From positions 37,180-101,179 of the forward strand of contig CAMVNH010000003.1 of assembly GCA_947168825.1 (NCBI GenBank): 64,000 bases of DNA. Direction: 5' to 3'. This document shows, one piece after another, positions 19,578 through 28,394 of this stretch. Numbering within the stretch: position 1 is the first letter of the stretch; the number at the start of each line of letters is the position of its first letter. The position numbers and the translations under genes are program-made. The notes under the pieces were generated by a model, which was given only the letters and a program-made list of their open reading frames with translations, ran no database searches and was not told the DNA's origin. Source of the DNA: an uncultured Candidatus Saccharibacteria bacterium (lineage in GTDB: Bacteria > Patescibacteriota > Saccharimonadia > Saccharimonadales > Saccharimonadaceae).

Positions 19578-20567
19578 ATGGCTATAAAATACACAAAATT
19601 GTTCTCTGCTGTGCTTTTTGCACTAGCATCAGTTGGCTCCGCGCTTCTGACGCCTATTACCGCTGCCGCCGAAGGAGTCCCGCCAGCTTTTATTCAGATT
19701 ACACCTACGAAACAGAAGGTTTCAATCGAACCGGGTGGAAGTTATACTTCCTCGATGAAGGTTCAGAATATTGGCGATGGTGATTTTAATTATAGTGTCG
19801 AAGCAGTACCGTATAACGTAGTAGACGAAAACTATACTCAAAATTATAATAATGTTGGAACATACAGCCGAATCGCTGAATGGATCACATTTGATGAAAA
19901 GACTAAGAGCGGTACTCTCGCCGCAGGAGAATCGGTAGACGTTAACTTTACCGTTAATGTTCCGAAAGATGCCCCGGCTGGTGGTCAGTACGCCGCGATT
20001 ATGGCTTCTACTGGTGACGGTTCTAGTGAGGCGAATAACGTTCGTACTATTTCTCGCGTCGGCATGATCTTCTATGCTTCGATCGCCGGTGAGACCCGTA
20101 AAGAAGGTTCAGTCGTTAGTAACAGTATTCCTAGTATCGTTTTTGAGCCACCACTCACGGTCACCTCGCTCGTAGAGAATAACGGTAACGTCGAGGCAAC
20201 CGCTGAATATACTTTCAAGATTTGGCCACTTTTCGACAAAGAGACGATTTACAATAACGAAGATAATAAGGGTACGCTCGATGTCATGCCAGAGACCAGG
20301 CGTTTTGGTACTATGAGTTGGGATGGTGCACCTAGACTCGGTATCTTCTGGGTCGAACAAACCGTTAGCTTCCTTGACCAAGTTTCTACGAACAAAAAGC
20401 TAGTATTTATTTGTCCAATTTGGCTATTATTTATCATCTTTGCCATTATCTTCTTCATGATCTTCTGGCTTATCTCTCGCGCTCACAAGCGTGGCGGTAA
20501 AGAAAGCAAGGTTTCTCGCAAAAAGAAAGGTGATTCTGAAAAAAAGGAGGAAACTGAAAATGAGTAA
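19578..20567 (+). CDS. WxLIP/DUF916-like membrane-anchored surface protein
   Basis: The 329-aa product has a signal peptide (to about TAAAEG), an N-terminal beta domain (PPAFIQITPTKQKVSIEPGGSYTSSMKVQNIGDG... VPKDAPAGGQYAAIMAS), a C-terminal membrane helix (LVFICPIWLLFIIFAIIFFMIFWLI) and a Lys-rich tail. The N-terminal domain resembles DUF916, the WxL-interacting peptidoglycan-binding module of Gram-positive bacteria. This would tether or display the WxL-like proteins encoded beside it. The start follows AAGGAGG; the longer ORF-track start has no ribosome site. Confidence 0.75.
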   Translation: MAIKYTKLFSAVLFALASVGSALLTPITAAAEGVPPAFIQITPTKQKVSIEPGGSYTSSMKVQNIGDGDFNYSVEAVPYNVVDENYTQNYNNVGTYSRIAEWITFDEKTKSGTLAAGESVDVNFTVNVPKDAPAGGQYAAIMASTGDGSSEANNVRTISRVGMIFYASIAGETRKEGSVVSNSIPSIVFEPPLTVTSLVENNGNVEATAEYTFKIWPLFDKETIYNNEDNKGTLDVMPETRRFGTMSWDGAPRLGIFWVEQTVSFLDQVSTNKKLVFICPIWLLFIIFAIIFFMIFWLISRAHKRGGKESKVSRKKKGDSEKKEETENE

Positions 20568-21540
20568 ACGTTTAGTAAGTATTTTAGCAGCAGCCGCGAT
20601 AGTATTAAGCTCGCTCGTTGCTGCTACTCCGACGGCTTATGCCGAGGATACTGAAAATTCTTCTTCAGAAGAATCAAAGCCTGCTATTTGGCTCCAGATT
20701 TCGCCAGTATCTAATAAGGTAACTTTAATTCCTGGCGAGGACAGCGACTATAGTTTTACCGTATCGAACATCGGCTCCGAAGATTTTGGCTATCATGTCT
20801 ACGCCGCTCCATATTCGGTAAACGATGAAGATTATAATGTTAGTTTCAGCAACGAAACTAATCGTACTCAAATTTCGCGTTGGATCCAATTCTATAAAGA
20901 CGACGGCTCCTTGACTAATGATGCCCACTTTAAGCTTAACAAGGGCGAGAAGCAAACTGTTCGCTATCGCATCTCGGTTCCAGACAGTATTCCTGCTGGT
21001 GGTCAATATGCCACCATCTTTGCCGAATCCGACGAGGTCGAGGGTAAAGTTTCCGGTTCCGGTATTAAGACTGTCTCCCGTGTTGGCCTGATTGTTTACG
21101 GTCACACTGATGGCGATACTGTTGATGAAGCAAAAATTACCGATTTTGGTTTCAAAACCTTTATGACTTCCGGCAGAATTTCGGCTAGCTCTCGTGTAGA
21201 GAATAATGGTAACACCGATTTTGAGGCTATCTACGAACTTGATATCCAATCCCTTTTTGGCAAACAACTTTTCTCGAAGAGTAGTTCATATAATATTCTC
21301 CCAGACACCGCTCGCCGCGTTACCACCGAGTGGGAAGAGACCCCATTACTCGGTTTTTACAAAGTCCGCTACAAGGTCAGCGCGCTAAATAACTCTGTAG
21401 TAGAGGAAAAAACTAAGATCGTCGTAATCATGCCAGTGTTTGTGATGATTTTAAGCATAATCCTCTTGACATTAATTATTATCTGGGTTATAATCCTAGT
21501 CAGGAAGCGCAGAGAGCGCAAATCTAGACTCCTCGTCTAA
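20560..21540 (+). CDS. WxLIP/DUF916-like membrane-anchored surface protein, tandem paralogue
   Basis: At 326 aa this is a close relative of the preceding gene: signal peptide to about TAYAED, PAIWLQISPVSNKVTLIPGEDSDYSFTVSNIGSEDF, IPAGGQYATIFAES, ISRVG-type and VENNGNTDFEA segments, then a C-terminal membrane helix and Arg/Lys tail. The ATG lies inside the end of the first gene (8-bp overlap) behind AAAGGAGG, so the two are co-translated and likely form one complex. Confidence 0.75.
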   Translation: MSKRLVSILAAAAIVLSSLVAATPTAYAEDTENSSSEESKPAIWLQISPVSNKVTLIPGEDSDYSFTVSNIGSEDFGYHVYAAPYSVNDEDYNVSFSNETNRTQISRWIQFYKDDGSLTNDAHFKLNKGEKQTVRYRISVPDSIPAGGQYATIFAESDEVEGKVSGSGIKTVSRVGLIVYGHTDGDTVDEAKITDFGFKTFMTSGRISASSRVENNGNTDFEAIYELDIQSLFGKQLFSKSSSYNILPDTARRVTTEWEETPLLGFYKVRYKVSALNNSVVEEKTKIVVIMPVFVMILSIILLTLIIIWVIILVRKRRERKSRLLV

Positions 21541-21615
21541 GATTTGAAAAATTGCGAGTACGCTACTCTGCGAAGCCAAAACAAAAACTAAAAATAAAAA
21601 GAAAGAGTGTAGAGT

Positions 21616-22620
21616 ATGCAAAAAAGCAAAAAACGTATACTTGGCATAGGCGGTTTAGCTGTAGTTGGAGCTATAACCGCTTATGCCATTACTGTTCCTA
21701 TGCCGGACGTCGACGCCGTTGGTAGTGTCAGTGGAGAGGTTAATCTTAGGGTTAACATTTTCGACAGTGTGGCTAGCCTAGACATTACGAGTCCGACCAA
21801 CGGAACAATTACTTTAAATAATAACATGGAAATCGGTCTCTTCTATTCGCAGGCCGTCAAGATTTCCTATACGATTACCAATACCACTACTGGTGAATCC
21901 AAGAATGGTGAATATCTGCCAGCCGAACTTAATGGCACATATGCGCTACCTATCGATCTCAACGCCAATGGGTTAGGTTTTGGTAGATATCGTTTTGACT
22001 CCTCAATTAATGATGGTGCGGATTATGCAAGCGTAGAATTCTACTACATACCTCTTAAAATGGGCACAGTTGCTAACGCTGAAAATGGCGATCCAACAGT
22101 AGAAATTGAATATGCTTCCACTGTTAACTCGGTCGACATTCAGGCCTACGACTCTTCCAATAGGCCAGTATTCTCCAATCCAATCAATATGCCAATCACT
22201 AATCCAGGAATCATAGGTACTCAGATCATTACGCTACCGTTTGGAGATAATCATGTTAGCAGTGGCCAATATACTATTGCTGCAATAGCTAAGAATGCTG
22301 CCGGCGATGTTCTACCTTCGGCCACTGGCATAGTAAGTAGCGAGGCAAACTACGTTTCTCCTGATGGTCCTGATGGTCCTGATGGCCCAGATGGTCCTGA
22401 CGAACCTGATAATCCGGATGAGCCGGATAATCCAGATATCCCAGATACCGATGGCGATCAGGATGAAGTTACACCAGACATCCCGAAGACAGGCGGATTT
22501 CTTGCTGAACTTAATATGTCGAGATTTGACTATCTGATTTCTGGCCTAATTATCTTCACTGTTGCTACGGTCTTAGCATTTATTGTCTTACGTAAGCAGA
22601 AGAATGGTCATAAGAGGTAA
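21616..22620 (+). CDS. sortase-type (IPKTG) anchored surface protein
   Basis: The 334-aa product has an N-terminal signal (IGGLAVVGAITAYAITVP), two or more Ig-like beta regions, a Pro-Asp-Gly spacer (DGPDGPDGPDGPDEPD), and a C-terminal sorting signal made of IPKTGG, a hydrophobic helix and KQKNGHKR. The motif is a variant of LPXTG, so a sortase encoded elsewhere would link it to the wall. It follows the DUF916-like pair by 75 nt and ends at a strong terminator. The spacer presumably projects the Ig-like part away from the cell. Confidence 0.75.
   Translation: MQKSKKRILGIGGLAVVGAITAYAITVPMPDVDAVGSVSGEVNLRVNIFDSVASLDITSPTNGTITLNNNMEIGLFYSQAVKISYTITNTTTGESKNGEYLPAELNGTYALPIDLNANGLGFGRYRFDSSINDGADYASVEFYYIPLKMGTVANAENGDPTVEIEYASTVNSVDIQAYDSSNRPVFSNPINMPITNPGIIGTQIITLPFGDNHVSSGQYTIAAIAKNAAGDVLPSATGIVSSEANYVSPDGPDGPDGPDGPDEPDNPDEPDNPDIPDTDGDQDEVTPDIPKTGGFLAELNMSRFDYLISGLIIFTVATVLAFIVLRKQKNGHKR
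22360..22447 (+). repeat. in-frame 9-nt tandem repeat (spacer)
   Basis: Repeated units related to CCTGATGGT encode Pro-Asp-Gly/Glu/Asn triplets. The first units are near identical, so the tract is likely length-variable. Confidence 0.7.
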
Positions 22621-22670
22621 ATCAAGAGGTACTACTCTTTAAAATAGTGTTTGTTTTTGGCTAACTTTTG

Positions 22671-22702
22671 GGCGTCCCAGTGCGAGGTGGGACGCCTTTT
22701 TC
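22671..22702 (+). terminator. terminator of the surface-protein operon
   Basis: GGCGTCCC and GGGACGCC form a stem followed by five Ts. Confidence 0.9.
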
Positions 22703-22724
22703 TAATATTTCGCAAAAATATAAC

Positions 22725-22747
22725 AAAAAATATCCCGTAAAGGATAT
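22725..22747 (-). terminator. terminator of tRNA-Val
   Basis: On the minus strand ATATCC/GGATAT forms a stem followed by a T-run, downstream of the tRNA. Confidence 0.55.
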
Positions 22748-22769
22748 CATATCAACCATTCAATGTTAA

Positions 22770-22846
22770 TGGTGGGCGACAAGGGAGTCGAACCCCTGAC
22801 CTCGTCTACGTCAAAGACGCGCTCTAGCCAACTGAGCTAGCCGCCC
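22770..22846 (-). tRNA. tRNA-Val(GAC)
   Basis: Acceptor GGGCGGC/GTCGCCC, anticodon stem-loop CGTCT-TTGACGT-AGACG with anticodon GAC, and an encoded CCA; 77 nt. Confidence 0.97.
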
Positions 22847-22943
22847 ACGACCTGAGATTATTCTATCATATATTTTTCCAAAAATAAAGGCTATTTTTTT
22901 ATATAGGGCGGTGTTATAATAGGAAACATAAGGAGTTTTTACT

Positions 22944-23519
22944 ATGAAAGAAATGAAAAAGAAAATAAATGGCTTTATTAATACGGCCATGATCTCGGCG
23001 CTTTTACTGGTCGTTTTAGGTCTTGTTTTTCTACTTGCACCAGACACCTCGCTGGATATTATCCGTTGGATTATCGCAATTTTTTGTCTTGTGTCCGGAA
23101 CCTATCTCGTGGTCTCCGATTTTCGTCGTCGCATCCTGCCATTTTTTAGCACATCATTTGTCGGAGTAGTCTTACTTGTACTCGGATTCCTTTTTGCCGT
23201 ACGCCCATCAGTAATGAACATCTTTCCAAGTGTTATTGGTTGTTGGTTTATTGTGAGCGCAATCGCCTCCGGCCGCTTCTCTGCAGCACTCCGTGGCACC
23301 AGCTCTGGCACATTTGCTATCGTTGCTACCATCCTATCGTTAATCTGTGGTATTTTACTCATCCTCAACCCTTGGGAAGGGCAAATCGCCATGGTCACTT
23401 TCGCCGGAGTAATGATGATTATTTACGGAGTTTCAAGTTTAATTGATACAATTATCATCAAGCACAATATCGACGAAGTCAGTAAGAGTATTAAAAAAGC
23501 AGTAATTATTAAGGAGTAA
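22944..23519 (+). CDS. HdeD/DUF308 family membrane protein
   Basis: The 191-aa protein has six hydrophobic segments arranged as three similar pairs, with repeated features such as LVLGLVFLLAPDTS, LVLGFLFAVRPSV and LICGILLILNPWEG. This internal repeat is typical of HdeD/DUF308 proteins, linked to acid stress in enterobacteria but otherwise unknown. AAGGAG precedes the ATG and a TGTTATAAT box lies upstream. It is followed after 3 nt by the SDR gene. Confidence 0.8.
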   Translation: MKEMKKKINGFINTAMISALLLVVLGLVFLLAPDTSLDIIRWIIAIFCLVSGTYLVVSDFRRRILPFFSTSFVGVVLLVLGFLFAVRPSVMNIFPSVIGCWFIVSAIASGRFSAALRGTSSGTFAIVATILSLICGILLILNPWEGQIAMVTFAGVMMIIYGVSSLIDTIIIKHNIDEVSKSIKKAVIIKE

Positions 23520-23522
23520 AAG

Positions 23523-24284
23523 ATGTTTGATCTAAAAGATAAAGTTGCAGTTGTTACAGGTGCTAGTTCCGGCCTCGGTGTTCAGATGGCTACTGCTTTC
23601 GCTCGCCAAGGTGCCAGCCTAGTGATTCTTGCCCGTCGCGTCGAGCGTTTGGAAGAATTAGCAAAGAAGCTGAAAAAAGAATTTAATACTAAAGTCTTGC
23701 CACTCAAATGCGATGTAACCTCGACTGAGGATATCGAAGCTGCCGCTAAAGCTGCCGAAAAAGAATTCGGTCATGTCGACATCTTGCTTAACTGCGCCGG
23801 CTCCTCGAAGGATAAAGGCGTAGTCGATATGAGTGATGATGAATGGGATTTCACTATTGCGACCGATATGACCTCAGTTTTCAAGATGACCCGTGCCTTT
23901 GCGAAGATTATGCAGAAAAACCACTACGGCCGTATTATTAATATCGCTTCTATGTATGGTTTAGTCGGCAATACCGAGATTCATACTGTTGCTTATCATT
24001 CTTCAAAAGGCGGCGTTGTAAACTTCACTCGTGCTGTTGCTGCCGAACTGGCTCTCGACGGAATCACTTGTAACGCAATTTGCCCAGGCTATTTCGAGAC
24101 TGAGCTAACAAAACCAGTACTCGATACCCCACGTTTCCAAGAATTTGCAAAAACTCATGTCCCGATGGAACGCTATGGCAAGCCAGGCGAACTCGACGCT
24201 GCCGCAGTTTTCCTAGCTAGTAAAGAGGCTAGCTATGTTACCGGCGTAATCCTCCCAGTCGATGGCGGCTACACCTGCATTTAG
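23523..24284 (+). CDS. short-chain dehydrogenase/reductase
   Basis: A classical SDR of 253 aa with the NAD(P)-binding TGASSGLG motif (residues about 12-19), NCAG, the catalytic Ser in NIASMYG and YHSSK containing the catalytic Tyr and Lys. CPGYFETE and LPVDGGYT fit the gluconate 5-dehydrogenase/3-oxoacyl reductase-like group. The substrate is unknown; no pathway partners are adjacent. Arg residues after beta-strand 2 (ILARRVERL) suggest NADP preference, which is inference. Confidence 0.88.
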   Translation: MFDLKDKVAVVTGASSGLGVQMATAFARQGASLVILARRVERLEELAKKLKKEFNTKVLPLKCDVTSTEDIEAAAKAAEKEFGHVDILLNCAGSSKDKGVVDMSDDEWDFTIATDMTSVFKMTRAFAKIMQKNHYGRIINIASMYGLVGNTEIHTVAYHSSKGGVVNFTRAVAAELALDGITCNAICPGYFETELTKPVLDTPRFQEFAKTHVPMERYGKPGELDAAAVFLASKEASYVTGVILPVDGGYTCI

Positions 24285-24369
24285 GCTCAGAAGTCTAGGT
24301 GCTAGTGCTTGTAAATTTTTCGAAATTTGATATATACTCGTGCGTATAAAATTAAAAAGGACTAAAAAT

Positions 24370-24584
24370 ATGCACGAAGAAAATAATAAACATCAGCTAT
24401 TATCTCACAAACCCATAATGGATTATGGTATGTTCCATTTGAATTCCAAGGTAGATTAGAGACCGCTGTGCTTTCTCAAGCCAGAACTTACAGCACATCT
24501 AGATTATATAGCCGTATTGGCCAATTACCAGCCACAGACTCAAATAAAATTTGGGAAGGATTCTATAAGCTATACTCTAGATAA
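24370..24584 (+). pseudogene. broken, truncated MazF/PemK-like toxin gene
   Basis: ATG 24370 behind AAGGA opens a frame that ends after 29 codons. The -1 frame stays open from 24390 to TAA 24584 and reads WYVPFEFQGRLETAVLSQAR and then LYSRIGQLPATDSNKIWEGF. This resembles the C-terminal half of MazF/PemK toxins (a [V/L]-Q-[A/I]-R-T segment, then R-L...K/R-I-G). The N-terminal half of a normal roughly 110-aa MazF and any antitoxin gene are missing. I interpret it as a decayed toxin-antitoxin locus; a programmed frameshift is less likely because no slippery heptamer is seen. Confidence 0.5.
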
Positions 24585-24734
24585 AAATGTCCCCTAGCCT
24601 TTTGACTAGGGTGCGGGTATTCCCGAATATGACTCCATTATATCAAATCTGGGTACTCTTGTCCAGATAAATTTAAAGCATAAAAAATAGTGAGTCGGAC
24701 GCTTCGTGCCCTCTTCTCACCTGCGATTTCTCAA
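24585..24734. other. intergenic stretch with partial tRNA-Lys 3' duplication
   Basis: No gene is seen. CCCTAG/CTAGGG forms a hairpin at about 24592-24612. GTGAGTCGG at 24690 repeats the tRNA-Lys 3' end at 24772. Confidence 0.4.
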
Positions 24735-24758
24735 AAAAAGAGAGCAAGCTCTCTTTTT
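24735..24758 (-). terminator. terminator of tRNA-Lys
   Basis: AAAAAGAGAGC and GCTCTCTTTTT form a perfect 11-bp stem with a 2-nt loop; read on the minus strand it ends in Ts after the tRNA. Confidence 0.75.
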
Positions 24759-24769
24759 ACTCGAAATCT

Positions 24770-24846
24770 TGGTGAGTCGGGAGGGGCTCGAACCCTCGAC
24801 ACCGGGCTTAAAAGGCCCGTGCTCTAACCAGCTGAGCTACCGACCC
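24770..24846 (-). tRNA. tRNA-Lys(UUU)
   Basis: Acceptor GGGTCGG/CCGACTC with one G-U pair, anticodon stem-loop CGGGC-CTTTTAA-GCCCG with anticodon TTT, and an encoded CCA; 77 nt. Confidence 0.97.
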
Positions 24847-24953
24847 ACGGTCTAACCTAGTATAACACATCAGGGATATTTTGAAAACCCTTAATTTTAA
24901 ACAATATTTCCTAATTATACCACAGATTTCTCTTTTTGTCAATAATACCCCTG

Positions 24954-24982
24954 TTGACTATATATGTAATCTGTGATATAAT
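24954..24982 (+). promoter_or_regulatory. promoter of typA
   Basis: TTGACT, a 17-nt spacer and TATAAT preceded by TGA; it ends 9 nt before the ATG, so the mRNA has almost no leader. Confidence 0.65.
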
Positions 24983-24991
24983 GGGTAAGTT

Positions 24992-26797
24992 ATGAACAAA
25001 GACAGAATCCGAAACGTTGCTATTATCGCTCATGTCGACCACGGTAAAACTACTCTCGTCGACGGTCTTTTGAAGCAATCCCATACTTTCCGCGAAAATC
25101 AAGCGGAAATGTCTCAAACTTTAATTATGGATTCTATGGATCAGGAACATGAGCGGGGAATTACCATTACCGCGAAGCAAACCGCCGTATTTTATGACGG
25201 TTATAAGATCAATATTATTGACACCCCTGGTCACGCCGATTTTTCCGGCGAAGTTGAACGAACTTTGAACATGGCTGACGGTGTTCTACTTATTGTTGAT
25301 GCTCAAGAAGGACCGATGCCTCAGACTAAATTCGTTCTGAGCAAAGCCCTTGATCTAAAACTAAAACCTGTTGTCATAATTAATAAAATCGATAAACCTG
25401 CTGCTCGTATAGAAGAAGTGAAATCCGAAATCGAAAGTCTTTTCCTGGAACTTGCAACCGACGAGTCTCAGCTGAACTACCCAATCTATTATGCTATTGC
25501 CCGCGAGGGTAAAGCTGGTAAAACTACGGATCTCGATGACGACCTTCATGTAATTTTCGAATCTATTATTAACGATATTCCAGCCCCAAAAATCGATGAA
25601 CACGCCGAGAAGGGCGCCCAGCTTCTCGTTGCCGCTCTTGCCGCCGACAACTATCTTGGCAAATACGCTATCGGCAAAATCGCACGTGGCAAGCTTAAAA
25701 AAGGCGAAACCGTCAAAGTTTTACCAAACAACAAACAAGCTAAAATTGATAAGATTTTTACTTACCGCGGTCTTGGCAAAGAGGAAACCGACGAGGCTAT
25801 TGCTGGCGACATTGTTGCATTGACCGGTGTCCAAGACGCTAATATTGGCGACACTATTGCGACCGGCGAAAACCCGACCGCTCTTCCAACCATCGAGCTT
25901 GAGCCGCCGACCCTATCTATTTACATCGGCCCGAATACTAGCCCACTTAAGGGTAAGGAAGGCGAATTTACTACTTCTCGCCAAATTGCCGAACGTCTAG
26001 AAAAAGAACTCGAGACGAATATCGCCCTAAAAATCCAGCCTGATGGTCTCGGCTACAAAGTTTCCGGTCGCGGCGAACTTCATCTTTCCGTCTTGATTGA
26101 AACCATGCGTCGTGAAGGTTATGAACTCGAAGCTGGTCGTCCAGAAGTCGTTTACAAAGAAGAAAACGGCCAGAAGCTCGAACCAGTCGAGGATTTAACT
26201 ATCGAAGTCGACTCCGAATTTGTTGGCGCTGTCAGTCAGGAAATGGGCATCAGAAAAGCCGAGCTAAAATCTCAGGAATTAACCAGTCAGAACACTACTC
26301 GTTTCACTTATGAAATCACCACTGCCGCCCTGATTGGTCTGCGCAACAATCTGCTTACCGCCACGAAGGGTACTGTGATTATGTCTAGTATTCCTCATGG
26401 ATATCGACCTGCTGATAGTAAATATAAGCCCGAACGAAATGGCGCACTGATTAGCTTCGAAACTGGTGTTTCGACTGCCTATGCTCTAGATGCTGCTCAG
26501 GCTCGCGGCGTGCTTTATATTCCGCCGCAGGTTCCAGTTTACCAAGGTATGATCGTCGGCCTATCGAACAAAAAGGACGATCTCGATATTAACGTCTGTC
26601 GCGAAAAACAGCTTACAAATATGCGCACTCATGCTAGTGACGGTGCCATCCAGCTCACCCCATACACTCAGTTAAGCCTTGAACAATGTCTTGATTTTCT
26701 GCTTGACGATGAACTTCTCGAAGTTACACCTAAATCCCTAAGGCTTAGGAAACGCCAGCTTGACCCGATTAAGCGCAAGCGTGAAGCTCGTCAGTAG
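24992..26797 (+). CDS. typA: ribosome-associated GTPase TypA/BipA
   Basis: A 601-aa translational GTPase of the EF-G family that helps ribosome assembly and stress adaptation. The G domain motifs AHVDHGKTT, DTPGHADFSGEVER and NKIDKP are visible, followed by EF-G-like domains II and V and the BipA-specific C-terminal region (SSIPHGYRPADSKYKPERNG... TNMRTHASDGAIQLTPYTQLSLEQCLDFL). Length and architecture are normal. Confidence 0.97.
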   Translation: MNKDRIRNVAIIAHVDHGKTTLVDGLLKQSHTFRENQAEMSQTLIMDSMDQEHERGITITAKQTAVFYDGYKINIIDTPGHADFSGEVERTLNMADGVLLIVDAQEGPMPQTKFVLSKALDLKLKPVVIINKIDKPAARIEEVKSEIESLFLELATDESQLNYPIYYAIAREGKAGKTTDLDDDLHVIFESIINDIPAPKIDEHAEKGAQLLVAALAADNYLGKYAIGKIARGKLKKGETVKVLPNNKQAKIDKIFTYRGLGKEETDEAIAGDIVALTGVQDANIGDTIATGENPTALPTIELEPPTLSIYIGPNTSPLKGKEGEFTTSRQIAERLEKELETNIALKIQPDGLGYKVSGRGELHLSVLIETMRREGYELEAGRPEVVYKEENGQKLEPVEDLTIEVDSEFVGAVSQEMGIRKAELKSQELTSQNTTRFTYEITTAALIGLRNNLLTATKGTVIMSSIPHGYRPADSKYKPERNGALISFETGVSTAYALDAAQARGVLYIPPQVPVYQGMIVGLSNKKDDLDINVCREKQLTNMRTHASDGAIQLTPYTQLSLEQCLDFLLDDELLEVTPKSLRLRKRQLDPIKRKREARQ

Positions 26798-26803
26798 TCG
26801 TGC

Positions 26804-26809
26804 TATAAT
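26804..26809 (+). promoter_or_regulatory. -10 box of tatD
   Basis: TGCTATAAT ends 6 nt before the tatD ATG. Confidence 0.55.
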
Positions 26810-26815
26810 TAGTCT

Positions 26816-27628
26816 ATGCTAATAGATTCCCATTGTCATATCCACGATCGCGAAACTTACGATTTTGCGATTAATCGCCAGCAAATCTCGAAGAAACTTC
26901 TGCGCAGCCACCCAGAGATACCTCATGAAAAAGCCGATTTTCTGCCGGATGATATTATATCTCGTGCCAATTTAAATGATGTCAGAAAAATGATTACTGT
27001 TGGCACTTCTCATCCCGATAGTATCGTCGCGCGCGATTTTGCCGCGAAGCATAAAAATGTGTTTTGGTCTTACGGTATTCACCCCGACGAAGCCGACGGT
27101 CATTACGGAGAATTTCCGACGGAAAACGCTAACAAACTTGTGGCTATCGGCGAAATCGGCTTAGACTATCGCGACGGTACAGATAACCGTAGAAGGCAAA
27201 TTGATCTTCTCGAGTACATGCTTGATCTCGCACAGGCCAGATCTCTGCCATGTATTTTCCACGTTCGAGAAGCTTTCGATGATTTTTTTGCCGTGCTCGA
27301 CAATTTTCCAAAAATCGAAAATGCCGTCGTCCACTCTTTTTCGGATAGCCCTGAAAACTTAAAAAAGTCACTAGGCCGCGGATTTTTCATTGGTATTAAT
27401 GGTCTTGCCACCTTTGCCGATATCTATCCAGAAGGTTTGCCACCACTCGACCGCACCTTGCTTGAAACTGATGCTCCTTTTCTCGCCCCCGTTCCGGTTC
27501 GTGGTCGCGTTAATGAGCCGGCCTATATTAAGGACATCGCCGAATTTTTGGCCGAGCATCATCATCTTTCGTTCGAAGAAGTTGCATCCATCACCACAAA
27601 AAATTCCGAAAAATTCTTTAAGATTTAG
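26816..27628 (+). CDS. tatD: TatD family metal-dependent DNase/hydrolase
   Basis: The 270-aa protein starts MLIDSHCHIHD with the HxH metal motif. GEIGLDYRDG, HVREAFDD, VVHSFSDS and LETDAPFLAPVPVRGRVNEP supply the remaining metal ligands of the TatD TIM barrel. The family has 3'-5' exonuclease activity implicated in DNA repair and quality control. It has a leaderless promoter and follows typA closely. Confidence 0.9.
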   Translation: MLIDSHCHIHDRETYDFAINRQQISKKLLRSHPEIPHEKADFLPDDIISRANLNDVRKMITVGTSHPDSIVARDFAAKHKNVFWSYGIHPDEADGHYGEFPTENANKLVAIGEIGLDYRDGTDNRRRQIDLLEYMLDLAQARSLPCIFHVREAFDDFFAVLDNFPKIENAVVHSFSDSPENLKKSLGRGFFIGINGLATFADIYPEGLPPLDRTLLETDAPFLAPVPVRGRVNEPAYIKDIAEFLAEHHHLSFEEVASITTKNSEKFFKI

Positions 27629-27650
27629 TAAAAATCTGCTATAATCGTTT

Positions 27651-27764
27651 ATGTCCAAGATAGGATGTACTTTTATTTTTAGGAGGTGGTTTTTTGAATT
27701 ATTTTCTCTATACTATGGACAAAAAGGAGTATCTAGGATTAGCAGAGAAAAAAACTCGCGCTAA
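27651..27764 (+). CDS. possible leaderless overlapping ORF
   Basis: ATG lies 5 nt after the TGCTATAAT box and opens a 37-codon frame that runs through the ribosome site and start of the next gene in another frame. Coding is not supported by composition, only by leaderless geometry. Confidence 0.15.
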   Translation: MSKIGCTFIFRRWFFELFSLYYGQKGVSRISREKNSR

Positions 27765-28377
27765 TCTAGACGAAGGAAAATGTACAGAGCTTCCGAGCTT
27801 CAACATCACATGTTTTAGCGGGAAGGAGAAACCTGAACCTGGGGATCGGATAAAGTTTAATAATTTCCCACTCACATTCAGAGTGAAAGATAGCTACTAT
27901 GGCTATCCGAGCACCAACAATGCTGGAATACCTTACTATAGGGGGTATGTTCATTTAGCCTGCGAGGGCACCCCCGAGGTAATCTTTACAGAGAGTGTAC
28001 TCGGCGATGCTTGTCCAGACACTATTGAATGTAGTATTAATACCGGCAATGAATCGGTCATGGTTGCTATGATTCGGTTTTTTCATTTCAACAATAAGCC
28101 TGGGCACGGCGGTATTTACGATACGGCGGAAATTTTTGTCTTTAGGGTTGAATGTCTCCAATCGTTCTATAGTTACCAGAAAATAGTCGAATGTGTATAC
28201 CAAAAGGTTCTGTCTCTTTCGAGGTTAGACTTTGGGATTCCACTGAGAATTTATAGTGTCGCCAACTATACTGGTTTCAGCGCACTATGGCTATTCGAAG
28301 GTTGCAAGAAACTTTATACTAAAAAACGTCATCGGAACTTAGTGACATTCCATTTCTCTGGTCCAGTTGATGACTGA
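27694..28377 (+). CDS. hypothetical Cys-containing protein, TTG start
   Basis: The 227-aa product has no signal peptide or membrane segment and no family I recognise. It contains about eight cysteines scattered through beta-rich sequence (CTELPSFNITC, HLACEG, DACPDTIEC, VECLQSF, FEGCKKL). TTG 27694 lies 5 nt after AGGAGGTGG and is the best start. It stands between tatD and mnmA with its own TGCTATAAT promoter and strong terminator, like a self-contained cargo unit. It belongs to the GGAGGTGG class. Confidence 0.55.
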   Translation: MNYFLYTMDKKEYLGLAEKKTRANLDEGKCTELPSFNITCFSGKEKPEPGDRIKFNNFPLTFRVKDSYYGYPSTNNAGIPYYRGYVHLACEGTPEVIFTESVLGDACPDTIECSINTGNESVMVAMIRFFHFNNKPGHGGIYDTAEIFVFRVECLQSFYSYQKIVECVYQKVLSLSRLDFGIPLRIYSVANYTGFSALWLFEGCKKLYTKKRHRNLVTFHFSGPVDD

Positions 28378-28394
28378 TCCTCCTCTAGTCACCT

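Noticed and set aside
24370-24458. Independent 29-aa small protein
   Set aside because: The adjacent frame continues with MazF-like sequence, so a frameshifted remnant explains the region better.
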